DNA of 64,000 nucleotides from Bacteroidia bacterium (lineage in GTDB: Bacteria; Bacteroidota; Bacteroidia; J057): positions 930,001 through 994,000 of the forward strand of contig JAWKNO010000003.1 of NCBI GenBank assembly GCA_041391665.1. The letters run 5' to 3'. Both the position numbers and the translations under genes were made by a program. Positions within the stretch are counted from its first letter, which is position 1, and every line of letters begins with the position of its first letter. Below the pieces are notes generated by a model. The model ran no database searches. It had not been told where the DNA came from and saw only the letters and a list, made by a program, of their open reading frames with translations. Shown in pieces: positions 26,609 through 35,540 of this stretch.

Positions 26609-28576
26609 TTACTTCCCGGTCATAAGTGAGGTAAAGCTGACTGCTTCCAGCTGGAACTTAACCTCACCGTTTACGACAGGGATCTCCCCACGCATTTCCA
26701 TGTTGCGCTGCGCGTCAGTTACGTACATTTTCAGTTTTTTCACCTTTTCAGGTATCCCGGTTACGGTTACTACCCTTGCCGCATCATTGTTGACAATGTG
26801 CACAGCGTACGCTCCTTTTTTGCTGTTGCCAAGAGCCGCACAGTTGACCGACGGCTTGTCGGAGGTCACCGGAATAGCATATACCCCTGCCGGTGTAGCG
26901 GCCAGTTGTTTGAGGTTGTAAAACCGTCGGGTAGGATGAAGGGGTTCCGCATTATTTCCAAACACGCCCCCACCAGAAAGCGGAGAATAATCTGCCGTCA
27001 ACTGCCATTGGAGAATCGATGCAGGCTGGCAGATAGCGAGAATCCTTGTATAAAGATTGATTTCGTCGAGGGCGTAAATCTGTTCTTCAAATATATCGGG
27101 ATATCGCCAGGCAGCGGCATCAATGCTGCCTTCGCCTACCAGCAAGGGCAGATTCATCCGGGTAGCGGCATCGGCCCATTGTTGGAGGGTTTCAGTTTCA
27201 AATCCCCGCCAGGAGTGAAAAGAGATTGCGCCGATAAAGGGCTTCGCCTCCGGGTCATTCATCGCATGCTGAATGAAGGGATGGCCATTGGCGTCGGCGG
27301 TATCGCCGAGGAGCAGTTTGGTTTTCAGCCCTTTTGAAGCCATATACTTTCCCAAACCCCTGATCAGCCGGGTGTGTTCTTCATCTGTTTGGCGCACATT
27401 TATCCCCAGATCAGATTCATTAAACGAAAACATAGCGGCCTCGACCCCATAGTGTTTTTTCATGTAAAGGATATAAGCCGTAATTGACGCATAAATCTCC
27501 TCCATTTTCTCCTCATTGAGCGGATTTCCCCAGGGGTCGCCGGGCTGGCGACGGAAGCGAAACTCGCCGGTGATCGCCCAATTGGGTGCAGACCAGTCGG
27601 AAATAATCACCGGCATGCCCAGTTTGTGAAGCCTTTGGGCCATTTCCATGGCAGCCTGCACGCGGGGGTGAATACCATTTTTTTCTGCTTCCGCCAACGG
27701 ATCAGTGATAGAGTCTTTGGGATGCCAAAAGCGCCAGGGCATTTCTACCCGTCCCCACGCAACGCGGAGATTTTCGAGGCAGTAGTCAATGACCGGCGGG
27801 TCAGTTGTTGGATTCTGAAGGCGGAAATTTCCCCCAAAACCGGCAAATTCACGCCCCTGCACAGAAGGATCAAGGGTGAGGGTAACGGGTGAATGATCGA
27901 TGTTTCCGGAGACTTTCATTGAAAAACTTTTTTCTACCGATTGGCCGGCTTTGATCGTTGCGGTCATCAAAGGAAGATAGACCTCCACAATGCCCATTTC
28001 TGGTGAGGCTTTGACGATGACGGTAGTACTTTCCCCAAAAGAGACCTCCAGTTGTTGTCCGGGAGAAATCAACCGAATCCCTTTTGCCGCCATTCGGAGG
28101 AGTTCTGCACCGCCTCCGGGAATGGCCGTTTGGCTGAAGGAAATTTTCTGCGCGTCGATCAGTTCCAGAGAGCCATTAGCATACAGGTCATCGGGCAACT
28201 CTACACATAAAAAAGCACCTGCAAGCAGGGTATCTTTATGAGCGGCTGCTTTAATTTCGACATTCGCCTGTCCTACTCCTGATTCGGTAAATGTTTCTGT
28301 GAAAAACAGACTGTCGATCCGGGTGGTGATGATCTGGTTTTTCCCGTCGCGTTTGTACATAGGGTTCTGGCGCTCTTTACCGGTTCGAATATTTTTTGCC
28401 CAGTCGGCAGAAACTACCCGAAGGCTGGTTTCAAAGCGCATCAGTTGGCCGTCGATACGGATACCGGTCATATTGCCCCAGGCGGTCACTTCGGGTTGAG
28501 CGGCGCAGGGAAGAGACATCCCGGTGAAGAACAGAGATATTCCTACGCTTAAAAGAAGAGTAGTTAATTTATTCAT
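26609..28576 (-). CDS. GH30-like glycosyl hydrolase
   Basis: 655 residues from MNKLTTLLLSVGISLFF; a start 39 nt upstream is possible but buries the signal peptide. An N-terminal beta domain (about 25-245) precedes a GH30-like TIM barrel starting GREFAGFGGNFRLQN, and a C-terminal beta domain follows. Candidate acid/base is E387 (FSFNESD) and nucleophile E482 (LVGEGS), 95 residues apart as usual for clan GH-A. GH30 members act on beta-1,6-glucan, glucuronoxylan or glucosylceramide; specificity here is unknown. It is convergent with the GH9 gene with zero spacing. Confidence 0.82.
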   Translation of the reverse strand: MNKLTTLLLSVGISLFFTGMSLPCAAQPEVTAWGNMTGIRIDGQLMRFETSLRVVSADWAKNIRTGKERQNPMYKRDGKNQIITTRIDSLFFTETFTESGVGQANVEIKAAAHKDTLLAGAFLCVELPDDLYANGSLELIDAQKISFSQTAIPGGGAELLRMAAKGIRLISPGQQLEVSFGESTTVIVKASPEMGIVEVYLPLMTATIKAGQSVEKSFSMKVSGNIDHSPVTLTLDPSVQGREFAGFGGNFRLQNPTTDPPVIDYCLENLRVAWGRVEMPWRFWHPKDSITDPLAEAEKNGIHPRVQAAMEMAQRLHKLGMPVIISDWSAPNWAITGEFRFRRQPGDPWGNPLNEEKMEEIYASITAYILYMKKHYGVEAAMFSFNESDLGINVRQTDEEHTRLIRGLGKYMASKGLKTKLLLGDTADANGHPFIQHAMNDPEAKPFIGAISFHSWRGFETETLQQWADAATRMNLPLLVGEGSIDAAAWRYPDIFEEQIYALDEINLYTRILAICQPASILQWQLTADYSPLSGGGVFGNNAEPLHPTRRFYNLKQLAATPAGVYAIPVTSDKPSVNCAALGNSKKGAYAVHIVNNDAARVVTVTGIPEKVKKLKMYVTDAQRNMEMRGEIPVVNGEVKFQLEAVSFTSLMTGK

Positions 28577-28664
28577 AGCAATTGAGGTTATCGTACAATG
28601 AGGAGCAATGTACATAATCCTAAACCCTCACGAAATACCTTACCAAGACAGGGCAGGACAGGTA

Positions 28665-29816
28665 CTAGAGACGGGTGAGAAAAGGCAAATAGGTGTCGCG
28701 GTTGATCAGGGTAAATGTTGCCTCCGGGTAGGTCTCCTTCCAGGAAGAAGGGGGTAGTGTTTTCTTATTCCCAAATTTAAATTCATAACCTGCTATTTTC
28801 CCTTCGTATTCTTCCACATAATCCAGTTCTGCCCCTGACTGAAGTCGCCAGAAGAAGCGGTTTAGCCGGAGTTGGTGATTGTCGAGAAATTTTGTCCTTT
28901 CAATAAAAAGATAATTTTCCCAAAGTTTGCCTACGTCTTCCCGAAGATCAAGAGGTGCAAATTTTTCAATTAAAGCATTTCGAATACCTAAATCCTGAAA
29001 ATAAATTTTCTGTTTTTTGGAAATTTCTTTCCGGAGATTACGGCGGAAACCACCAATTACTTTTACGACAAACGCTTTTTCAAGCAAATCAATATAATGC
29101 TGGACGGTTGCAGTATCCATTCCCAGTGCGCGGCCCAACTCATTAAACGACACTTCTGAGCCAATCTGAAAAGCCAGGAGCCGGAGCAAGTCCCGTAATT
29201 TACTGCTATGGCGAATACCACTAAGTTCAAGAATATCTTTATAAAGGTAGGCATGGGTTAGCTCACTGAGAAACGCAGCTTTGTCCTGGCGATTTGCCAA
29301 CTCAAGCACACCGGGATAACTTCCAAAAATCAACCATTCTTCCAGTCTGCTATGATAGTCAAGCAGCCCGGGGCCAGCAGACAATTCTTCTGCGGAAAAG
29401 GCATGCAAACGAAATGTCCATGTTCGACCTGTCAACGGTTCCTGTACACGATTTGCAAGGTCAAGAGACGAGGAACCGGTAACCAAAATGCGCAGTTCCG
29501 GAAAATTATCGTGAAGTATCTTGAGATTTATTCCAATGTCAGGGATTCGCTGTGCTTCATCAATAAACAGAAAATCAAAGCCACTCACAAACAGCCGTAA
29601 TTTACTTATATCACGGGATGAAAAAACATCAACATGAGGATTCAAATCGGCGTTCACGTAGAGTACTTTTTTACCTGTTTGTTGCTGCAAAACCTGATGG
29701 GCCAAAGTAGTCTTACCTACCTGTCTTTGTCCATACAGGATAATTATTTTCCTCGGCTCATTTATTAGCCGGAAAGTGATTTTCGCTGCAATTGTCCTGT
29801 CTATAAATCTCATCAT
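28665..29816 (-). CDS. AAA ATPase with DUF4143 domain
   Basis: 383 residues. Walker A is GQRQVGKTT with K35; Walker B is LFIDEAQ with D86-E87; sensor-like VTGSSS near 112. A winged-helix part and then a DUF4143 nuclease-like C-terminal domain follow (LENYLFIERTKFL, FWRLQSGAELDYVEEYEGKIAGYEFKFG), where E/D and E-F-K resemble a PD-(D/E)xK core. These ATPases are very common in Bacteroidota and archaea, often in multiple copies, with unknown function. Two tandem inverted-repeat units lie directly upstream. Confidence 0.9.
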   Translation of the reverse strand: MMRFIDRTIAAKITFRLINEPRKIIILYGQRQVGKTTLAHQVLQQQTGKKVLYVNADLNPHVDVFSSRDISKLRLFVSGFDFLFIDEAQRIPDIGINLKILHDNFPELRILVTGSSSLDLANRVQEPLTGRTWTFRLHAFSAEELSAGPGLLDYHSRLEEWLIFGSYPGVLELANRQDKAAFLSELTHAYLYKDILELSGIRHSSKLRDLLRLLAFQIGSEVSFNELGRALGMDTATVQHYIDLLEKAFVVKVIGGFRRNLRKEISKKQKIYFQDLGIRNALIEKFAPLDLREDVGKLWENYLFIERTKFLDNHQLRLNRFFWRLQSGAELDYVEEYEGKIAGYEFKFGNKKTLPPSSWKETYPEATFTLINRDTYLPFLTRL

Positions 29817-29824
29817 AAGGGTCT

Positions 29825-29886
29825 ATTCCACAAACTCACGTTAATTTATAGAATAAATTCCATAAAATCGCGCGAATTTATGGAAT
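29825..29886. repeat. two tandem inverted-repeat units upstream of the DUF4143 ATPase
   Basis: Unit 1 (29825-29854) and unit 2 (29857-29886) are 30 bp each with a 32-bp period and 24/30 identical positions. Each unit reads ATTCCAyAAA, 10 nt, TTTATrGAAT, so each is an inverted repeat. In unit 2 the arms extend outward to a perfect 14-bp pair (29853-29866 with 29877-29890). They occupy the 82-bp gap between the ATPase start and the permease stop. An operator array for autoregulation is the simplest reading. Confidence 0.7.
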
Positions 29887-29898
29887 TTATCGCAATCC

Positions 29899-32517
29899 TT
29901 ATTCATCCCGAAGGGAATCCACGGGATTGGCCAGGGCGGTTTTGATGGTTCTGACACTTAATGAAAGGATGACCAGCAGAAAAACTACAATAGCTGGAAA
30001 TGCAAATAACCACCAGCTGATTTCCATCCTAAATGCAAAGTTTTCCAGCCAGCTTCTCACCAGAAAATAGGTGATGGGAATGCCTATCAGCATAGAGATC
30101 AGAACTGTTTTCATAAAGTCCCGGGACAGCAGGATCAAAATATGCCTGATGCTGGCCCCCAGTACCTTTCTGATACCGATTTCTTTGGTTCTTTTGGATA
30201 TGACAAAAGAGGCCATCCCAAATAGTCCCAAACACGCAATCAGTATAGCAAATACTGTCAGCACGCTAAACACATCCTGAAACCTTTCATCTGCTTTAAA
30301 CTGTTTGTCGTACTGACTGTCGAGGAAGAAGTAGGTAAATGGGGTATAGGGAAAATCCGCTTTGAAAATTTTCTCAATCTGTGCTACTTGTTCGGCGGGG
30401 TCACCACCGGAAAACCGAATGCTGGCAAAACTCGAAAATGCACCCGAATACAGATGGATAATGGGTATATATGCAGCTTTGGCAGATTCGTGGTGATAAT
30501 TTTTAAGCACACCCCGGATTTCCCAGGTCCTTCCCCAAAATCTTAAAGTTTTGCCAACGGCCTGTTCCGAATCAGTCAGGCCCCATAACCTCACGGCTTC
30601 TTCATTGACAATTACCCCCTGATTATTGCCAATTCCTGATTCAAAGTTTTTCCCGGCGACCAGTTCAATTTCCATCTGCGGGATATAGTCAGCATCAATC
30701 CAGTACAGGTAAAAATTATAATTGTGGTCTTCGATTATTTCGGAGAGATTAATGCCTGTAGTCGTACTCATCTCGCTTGATGGCAAACCGGGAACAGTGG
30801 TGGATAATGACACAGATTGTACATGTGCCTGAGTGAGTAATTCCTGCTTGAAGGCGCTGTAATTTTGGCGAATGGTATCTTGTGCAGGGGCTCTGACGAC
30901 AACGGTATGATCTATTTTCATGCCCAGCTCTTTCTTCCTCATAAATTTGAGTTGTTCATACACGGTAAAGGTTTGTATCAATAAAATGATTGTAACCGCA
31001 AACTGAAAAATCACAAGCCCTTTGCGCAGTAAAATCCCTCTGGTGGAATGGCTGAATTGTCCTTTTAACACAGACACAGGCTTAAAGGAAGACAATACAA
31101 ATGCCGGATAGGCTCCGGAAAGGAAAACACCTGTAACCATAAATACAGCCAGTATCTGCCAGAAAGCCATATCCGAGAATATCGCAAAATTTTCAGGCAG
31201 GCCGGCAAGCAGGATAAACTGTTCTCTGGTGACATAGATCATCCATAAAGCGCAAATTCCGGCAAATACATTGATCAGAAGAGACTCCGTCAAAAACTGG
31301 GCGATCAGCTGGTTTTTGGTTGACCCGACGACCTTGCGGATACCGACTTCTTTTGCCCTGTCAAGCGCTTTAGAAGTAGCGAGGTTGATATAGTTGACAA
31401 AGGCACTTATTATCACCAAAAAAGCAACCCCGAGCAGGAAAAATACAGAATTTGCATCTCCGTTTGTTTCAGGCTCAAAGGTCTTTTTGGAGTATAGATG
31501 AATGTCTGAAATTTTCTGACCAATGAGTCGCTCATTTTCAAAGTTCCCCTCTTTAGTGAGCTGTTTGCTAAAATCAGCCAGGTTTTGGGAGAATACCTCG
31601 TACTCTGTATGAGGTGCAAGCAAAACATAGGTGTAGCTATTATTGGTATCCCAGTTATCGTCAGATTCATCAAAATCCGTTTTCATTGTCGCAAACGAAA
31701 TGAGCATATCAAATTTCAGATGCGTATTGGGAGGGCTATCGGGCACAACACCCACAACCTTAAAAGAAACCGTTTTATCATTTAGCGGCATTTTCACCAG
31801 TTCATCCAAAACATCCACACGGTTGAAATATTTAAGGGCAGTGGATTCTGTCAAAACCATCTGATAGGGCTGGTTGAAAATATGCGCTTTGCTTCCATAT
31901 AGTAAAGGATAACTAAACATGGAAAAAAATGATGAATCGGCGGCATAAGGTCTTTCGACCAGGAAGGATTTTTCCCCAATAATTACGGTTGATTCTTCTA
32001 TATCATAAACGCGGGCAAAGGCTTCCACCTCCGGCAAATCGGCTTTAATGCGGGGGCCAATAGGCAGATACGTTTCACAATCCTGAGTTACGGTTGTCTC
32101 GCCATCCAGGTAGTCAATGGTCAGCCTTACGATTCGGTCAGCATTTTCATGCATATTTTCATAGCTCAGTTCGAATCTTGCATACTGAATAATAAGCAGG
32201 GTAATGGCAAAACCTGTTGCGAGGCCCAACACATTGATCAAAGTAAAGGATTTCTCCCGCCTGAAAATCCTGAGTGCAATTTTAATATAGTTGCTAAACA
32301 TATTGATGGCATTTAAACCTGGAACATCTGTTTTAATATTTTTCAACCGAAATGACCGGAATACATTCCAGGCAAACTGCCTTTTGGCTTTGCCTGGAGA
32401 AAATTCCACCTGTTTTTCGAAGACTTCAATCAGGTCTCCTTCGATCTCTTCGAGATAGTCTTCCCGGCAAAACCAGCGTAGGAAGCTTAATGGATATTTA
32501 GGTGGCTGTTTTTCCAT
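29899..32517 (-). CDS. FtsX/MacB-type ABC transporter permease (second of pair)
   Basis: 872 residues. An N-terminal cytoplasmic prefix (LSFLRWFCREDYLEEIEGDLIEVFEKQ, about 10-40) of the Bacteroidota permease-prefix type is followed by a MacB-like periplasmic core and two FtsX domains with the signatures VGIRKVVGSTKNQL and IGIRKVLGASIRHIL. Eight or more membrane segments are visible. No ATP-binding subunit is encoded beside it. It is a paralogue of the upstream permease (11-nt gap), both following padR. Confidence 0.9.
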   Translation of the reverse strand: MEKQPPKYPLSFLRWFCREDYLEEIEGDLIEVFEKQVEFSPGKAKRQFAWNVFRSFRLKNIKTDVPGLNAINMFSNYIKIALRIFRREKSFTLINVLGLATGFAITLLIIQYARFELSYENMHENADRIVRLTIDYLDGETTVTQDCETYLPIGPRIKADLPEVEAFARVYDIEESTVIIGEKSFLVERPYAADSSFFSMFSYPLLYGSKAHIFNQPYQMVLTESTALKYFNRVDVLDELVKMPLNDKTVSFKVVGVVPDSPPNTHLKFDMLISFATMKTDFDESDDNWDTNNSYTYVLLAPHTEYEVFSQNLADFSKQLTKEGNFENERLIGQKISDIHLYSKKTFEPETNGDANSVFFLLGVAFLVIISAFVNYINLATSKALDRAKEVGIRKVVGSTKNQLIAQFLTESLLINVFAGICALWMIYVTREQFILLAGLPENFAIFSDMAFWQILAVFMVTGVFLSGAYPAFVLSSFKPVSVLKGQFSHSTRGILLRKGLVIFQFAVTIILLIQTFTVYEQLKFMRKKELGMKIDHTVVVRAPAQDTIRQNYSAFKQELLTQAHVQSVSLSTTVPGLPSSEMSTTTGINLSEIIEDHNYNFYLYWIDADYIPQMEIELVAGKNFESGIGNNQGVIVNEEAVRLWGLTDSEQAVGKTLRFWGRTWEIRGVLKNYHHESAKAAYIPIIHLYSGAFSSFASIRFSGGDPAEQVAQIEKIFKADFPYTPFTYFFLDSQYDKQFKADERFQDVFSVLTVFAILIACLGLFGMASFVISKRTKEIGIRKVLGASIRHILILLSRDFMKTVLISMLIGIPITYFLVRSWLENFAFRMEISWWLFAFPAIVVFLLVILSLSVRTIKTALANPVDSLRDE

Positions 32518-32528
32518 GGGTGAATGGG

Positions 32529-35132
32529 TTATTCATCTTTGAGACATTCCACCGGATTAATGGTTGCCGCTTTAATCGATTGAAAACTAATGGTCAGAAA
32601 TGCGACCAGCGCAGCGATTCCCCCGGCCAGCACAAATACCCACCATTCCAGATCAATCCGGTAAGCAAAATCCTGCAACCACTGGCTCATGACATATCCG
32701 GCAATAGGTATAGCCATCAGGAATCCCCACAAAACCATTTTCATAAAGTCTAAGGAGAGCATGGTAACGATACTATTCACTGAAGCACCCAGTACTTTTC
32801 GGATACCGATTTCTTTTATTCTTTGTCCGGCAGTAAACGCTGCCAGACCAAAAAGCCCCATGGAAGCGATCAGAATCGAGAGGATCGTAAAAAACCCCAG
32901 CATTTCTCCGGCTTTCTGGTCAGATCTGTAGAGTTGGTCAAATGTTTCGTCCAGAAATTTGTATTCAAACGGATAGGGAGAATAAGTTCCCATACTTTTT
33001 TCCAGGAAAGTCATAGTTTCCCCCAGATTCTCAGGTCTTACCTTTACGCCTATAAAAGCAAACCAGGTGTCCCTCATTTCAAGCATCAAAGGCTCTATCC
33101 TCATATGCATGGAGTGCATGTGAAAATCCTTAACCACTCCGATGATTTTTCTTCTTTTGTGATCCTGGACGGACTTGCCTATGGCTTCCTCCGGTGTCCA
33201 GCCAAAAGCTTTGGCGGCGGTTTCGTTGATAATAAGGCTTTCTTCCCTGTCAGACTGGATATCGCGGGAAAAATCACGTCCGGCAATTAATCTTATGCTA
33301 TAAGTATCCAGATAACCATAACCTACCCGCGCCCGGTAAATATTAAACCTATCCTCTTTGGGTGCATCAATATGCCGAATGAGAGTGCCGGATGTGACAT
33401 TGGCGGGTAGCTCACCGGTAGTTGTTACCGAAATAATATTGGGGTTAGCCGCCCATTCATTTTCCAACTCCCCGAAATGATTGGGAAGTTCCCAATCCAG
33501 CACGGAAATCGTCAATACATGATCTGTTTTATAGCCAAGGTCTTTATTATGGATAAATTGAAATTGTCGATAAATAACAAAACTACTGATAATCAACACA
33601 ATAGACACTGCGTATTGGCCGACCGTCAGCCAGCGTTGAATAGTAAAACCCGAAACCCGACCTTCCATTTTACCTTTCAGCACCTGAATCGGGCGAACAG
33701 ATGACATTCTAAATGCCGGGTAACTTCCCGAGAAAATGCCAACTATCAGTACCAGCCCAAGTAAACCCGGAAACAGGTAAATATTTTCAAGGAAATTGAG
33801 TTCGATCGGGCGATCAAGTATATATCCAAAAACAGGCGATAAATAATAGGTCAATACAAGAGAAAAAATCAAAGCCAAACATGCTATCAATACCGACTCT
33901 CCCAGAAATTGTCCCATAACCTGTCCTTTGGTTGCACCAATCACTTTTCTTAGTCCCACTTCACCGGCTCTTCTGATAGATCGTGCAATCGCCAGATTCA
34001 TATAATTCACACAAGCCAGCAACAAAACCAATATCCCCGTCAGCGTAAACAGAGAAATATATTTGGCATTCCCTTTCAGGCCGATGTCAAAATTGATACC
34101 GGTCTCAAGATGCAGATCAGAAAGGGATTGGACATAATAACTGTCTTTGAAAGGGTAATCAGCATTGCGTTTTATATATTTCTGTAAAAGTGCCGGGAAT
34201 TTGTCCTGAAGCGCAACCGGACTGGCATTGGGAGTAAGGGTAAAAAAGGTATAATAATCATTATTGTTCCACTGATCTTCTGCCATTTCCTCTCTGTACT
34301 GCTCCATTGATAATATTGAGGACAGGAAGGAAAATTTGAGGGAAGAATTTGTCGGAATATCCTTCATAATTCCTGTTACCGTGAATGCTTCATCATTTTG
34401 GTATAAAACCGTTTTTCCCATTGGATCTTCTTCCCCAAACATCTTCCGGGCAAGAGATTCAGTAAGAACCAGGCTTTTATCTTTTTCCAAAACAGAAGCA
34501 GGATTGCCGCGAAGCAAAGGATGACCAAACACTTCCAAAAAGTGCTGATCTGCCCGGATTCCTTCTTCGTAGAAATTGTTCTCATTATAGCCTAATAGCG
34601 CAGCTTGATCCCTGAAGGTAGTGGCATGATCTACTTCAGGATATTCTGTGACCAGAGCTGGCGCAAGTCCAACGGTAGTATAGGCGATTTTATCTGAACC
34701 AAGATAGGTATTGCCCTCCATTCGCTGATACACACGATAAATCCGGCCTGCATTTTCATAAAACCGATCGTAGGAAAGTTCGTGCTGAACGTAGAGGGAA
34801 ATCAGCAGAAAGCAGGTTAGTCCGATTGCCAGTCCGCCGATATTGATAAAGGAATACAGTTTCTGCCGTAGCATACTCCGCCACGCGATTTTGAGATAAT
34901 TTTTATACATACCATAGTTGTTTAGCGTGTAATTTCCTTCCAGAGGGCGGATATATTCAGGCCGGAAATGAAGAAGTACATTCCAGAAAAATAACCGTGC
35001 GGCTTTCTTTTCAGACTGTTGTGCCTGGCTTTCAAAAACCTCCCATAAATCGCCTTCCAGCTCCTCAATGTGGTCCTTGTGGCAAAACCAACGCAGGAAG
35101 CTTAATGCTCTTTTTGGCGGTTGGGTACTCAT
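32529..35132 (-). CDS. FtsX/MacB-type ABC transporter permease (first of pair)
   Basis: 867 residues with the same plan as its neighbour: prefix LSFLRWFCHKDHIEELEGDLWEVFESQ, a MacB-like core, then FtsX domains with VGLRKVIGATKGQVM and IGIRKVLGASVNSIV. Likely an inner-membrane component for efflux, lipoprotein handling or mechanotransmission; substrate unknown. Its ATG shares one base with the padR stop (TAATG), indicating translational coupling. Confidence 0.9.
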   Translation of the reverse strand: MSTQPPKRALSFLRWFCHKDHIEELEGDLWEVFESQAQQSEKKAARLFFWNVLLHFRPEYIRPLEGNYTLNNYGMYKNYLKIAWRSMLRQKLYSFINIGGLAIGLTCFLLISLYVQHELSYDRFYENAGRIYRVYQRMEGNTYLGSDKIAYTTVGLAPALVTEYPEVDHATTFRDQAALLGYNENNFYEEGIRADQHFLEVFGHPLLRGNPASVLEKDKSLVLTESLARKMFGEEDPMGKTVLYQNDEAFTVTGIMKDIPTNSSLKFSFLSSILSMEQYREEMAEDQWNNNDYYTFFTLTPNASPVALQDKFPALLQKYIKRNADYPFKDSYYVQSLSDLHLETGINFDIGLKGNAKYISLFTLTGILVLLLACVNYMNLAIARSIRRAGEVGLRKVIGATKGQVMGQFLGESVLIACLALIFSLVLTYYLSPVFGYILDRPIELNFLENIYLFPGLLGLVLIVGIFSGSYPAFRMSSVRPIQVLKGKMEGRVSGFTIQRWLTVGQYAVSIVLIISSFVIYRQFQFIHNKDLGYKTDHVLTISVLDWELPNHFGELENEWAANPNIISVTTTGELPANVTSGTLIRHIDAPKEDRFNIYRARVGYGYLDTYSIRLIAGRDFSRDIQSDREESLIINETAAKAFGWTPEEAIGKSVQDHKRRKIIGVVKDFHMHSMHMRIEPLMLEMRDTWFAFIGVKVRPENLGETMTFLEKSMGTYSPYPFEYKFLDETFDQLYRSDQKAGEMLGFFTILSILIASMGLFGLAAFTAGQRIKEIGIRKVLGASVNSIVTMLSLDFMKMVLWGFLMAIPIAGYVMSQWLQDFAYRIDLEWWVFVLAGGIAALVAFLTISFQSIKAATINPVECLKDE

Positions 35133-35458
35133 TAGCTGAATGAGATTTTGGGAATTTGTTTGTAAATGCTCGTCCGGATATCGTACTGCTTGTCGAGCAT
35201 ACTTTTGCCAAAAGCCGTTATGACATAAAACTTTTTCCGGCGGCCACCGCGATCCTGGGTAATGCCACCAAAACGGGCGCTGACAAATCCCTTTTCTTCC
35301 ATGCGCTTAAGCGCTACATGGATCGCACTGATATTGATTTTTTTGTCCAGTTGCTGCTCCAGGCTTTCCCAGATGGAAACGCCATAGGCCTGGTCATGTT
35401 GAGCGGCTACGAGGAGGAGAACTAATTCCTCAAATTCACCGAGTGAGGCTTCTTTCAT
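35132..35458 (-). CDS. PadR family transcriptional regulator
   Basis: 108 residues. A winged helix with LLLVAAQHDQAYGVSIWESLEQ and HVALKRMEEKGFVSARFG (recognition helix and wing), then GGRRKKFYVITAFGKSML, as in PadR-N domains. PadR proteins repress membrane transporter genes until a ligand binds. It is the first gene of the operon with two permeases and overlaps the next start by one base. Two palindromic sites lie upstream (35463-35523), the likely operator. Confidence 0.93.
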   Translation of the reverse strand: MKEASLGEFEELVLLLVAAQHDQAYGVSIWESLEQQLDKKINISAIHVALKRMEEKGFVSARFGGITQDRGGRRKKFYVITAFGKSMLDKQYDIRTSIYKQIPKISFS

Positions 35459-35462
35459 GATC

Positions 35463-35523
35463 TTTATTTACTTAACAAAAGTAAATGTAATAAAATTATT
35501 TATACTTTTGTTAAGTAAATAAA
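35463..35523 (-). promoter_or_regulatory. padR operator/promoter: nested palindromes
   Basis: A perfect 21-bp inverted repeat (35463-35483 and 35503-35523, 19-nt spacer). Each arm is itself a palindrome: TTTACTT-AACAA-AAGTAAA at 35467-35485 and TACTT-TTGTT-AAGTA at 35503-35517. The left arm also contains the -7 box TACTTTTG (minus strand, 35483-35476), 17 nt before the padR ATG, so a bound dimer would block RNA polymerase. Autoregulation is inferred. Confidence 0.7.
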
Positions 35524-35540
35524 AAATATTTCTCCTTTGC

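Noticed and set aside
29825..29886. CRISPR-like array
   Set aside because: Only two units, a 2-nt gap and no spacers; no cas genes nearby.
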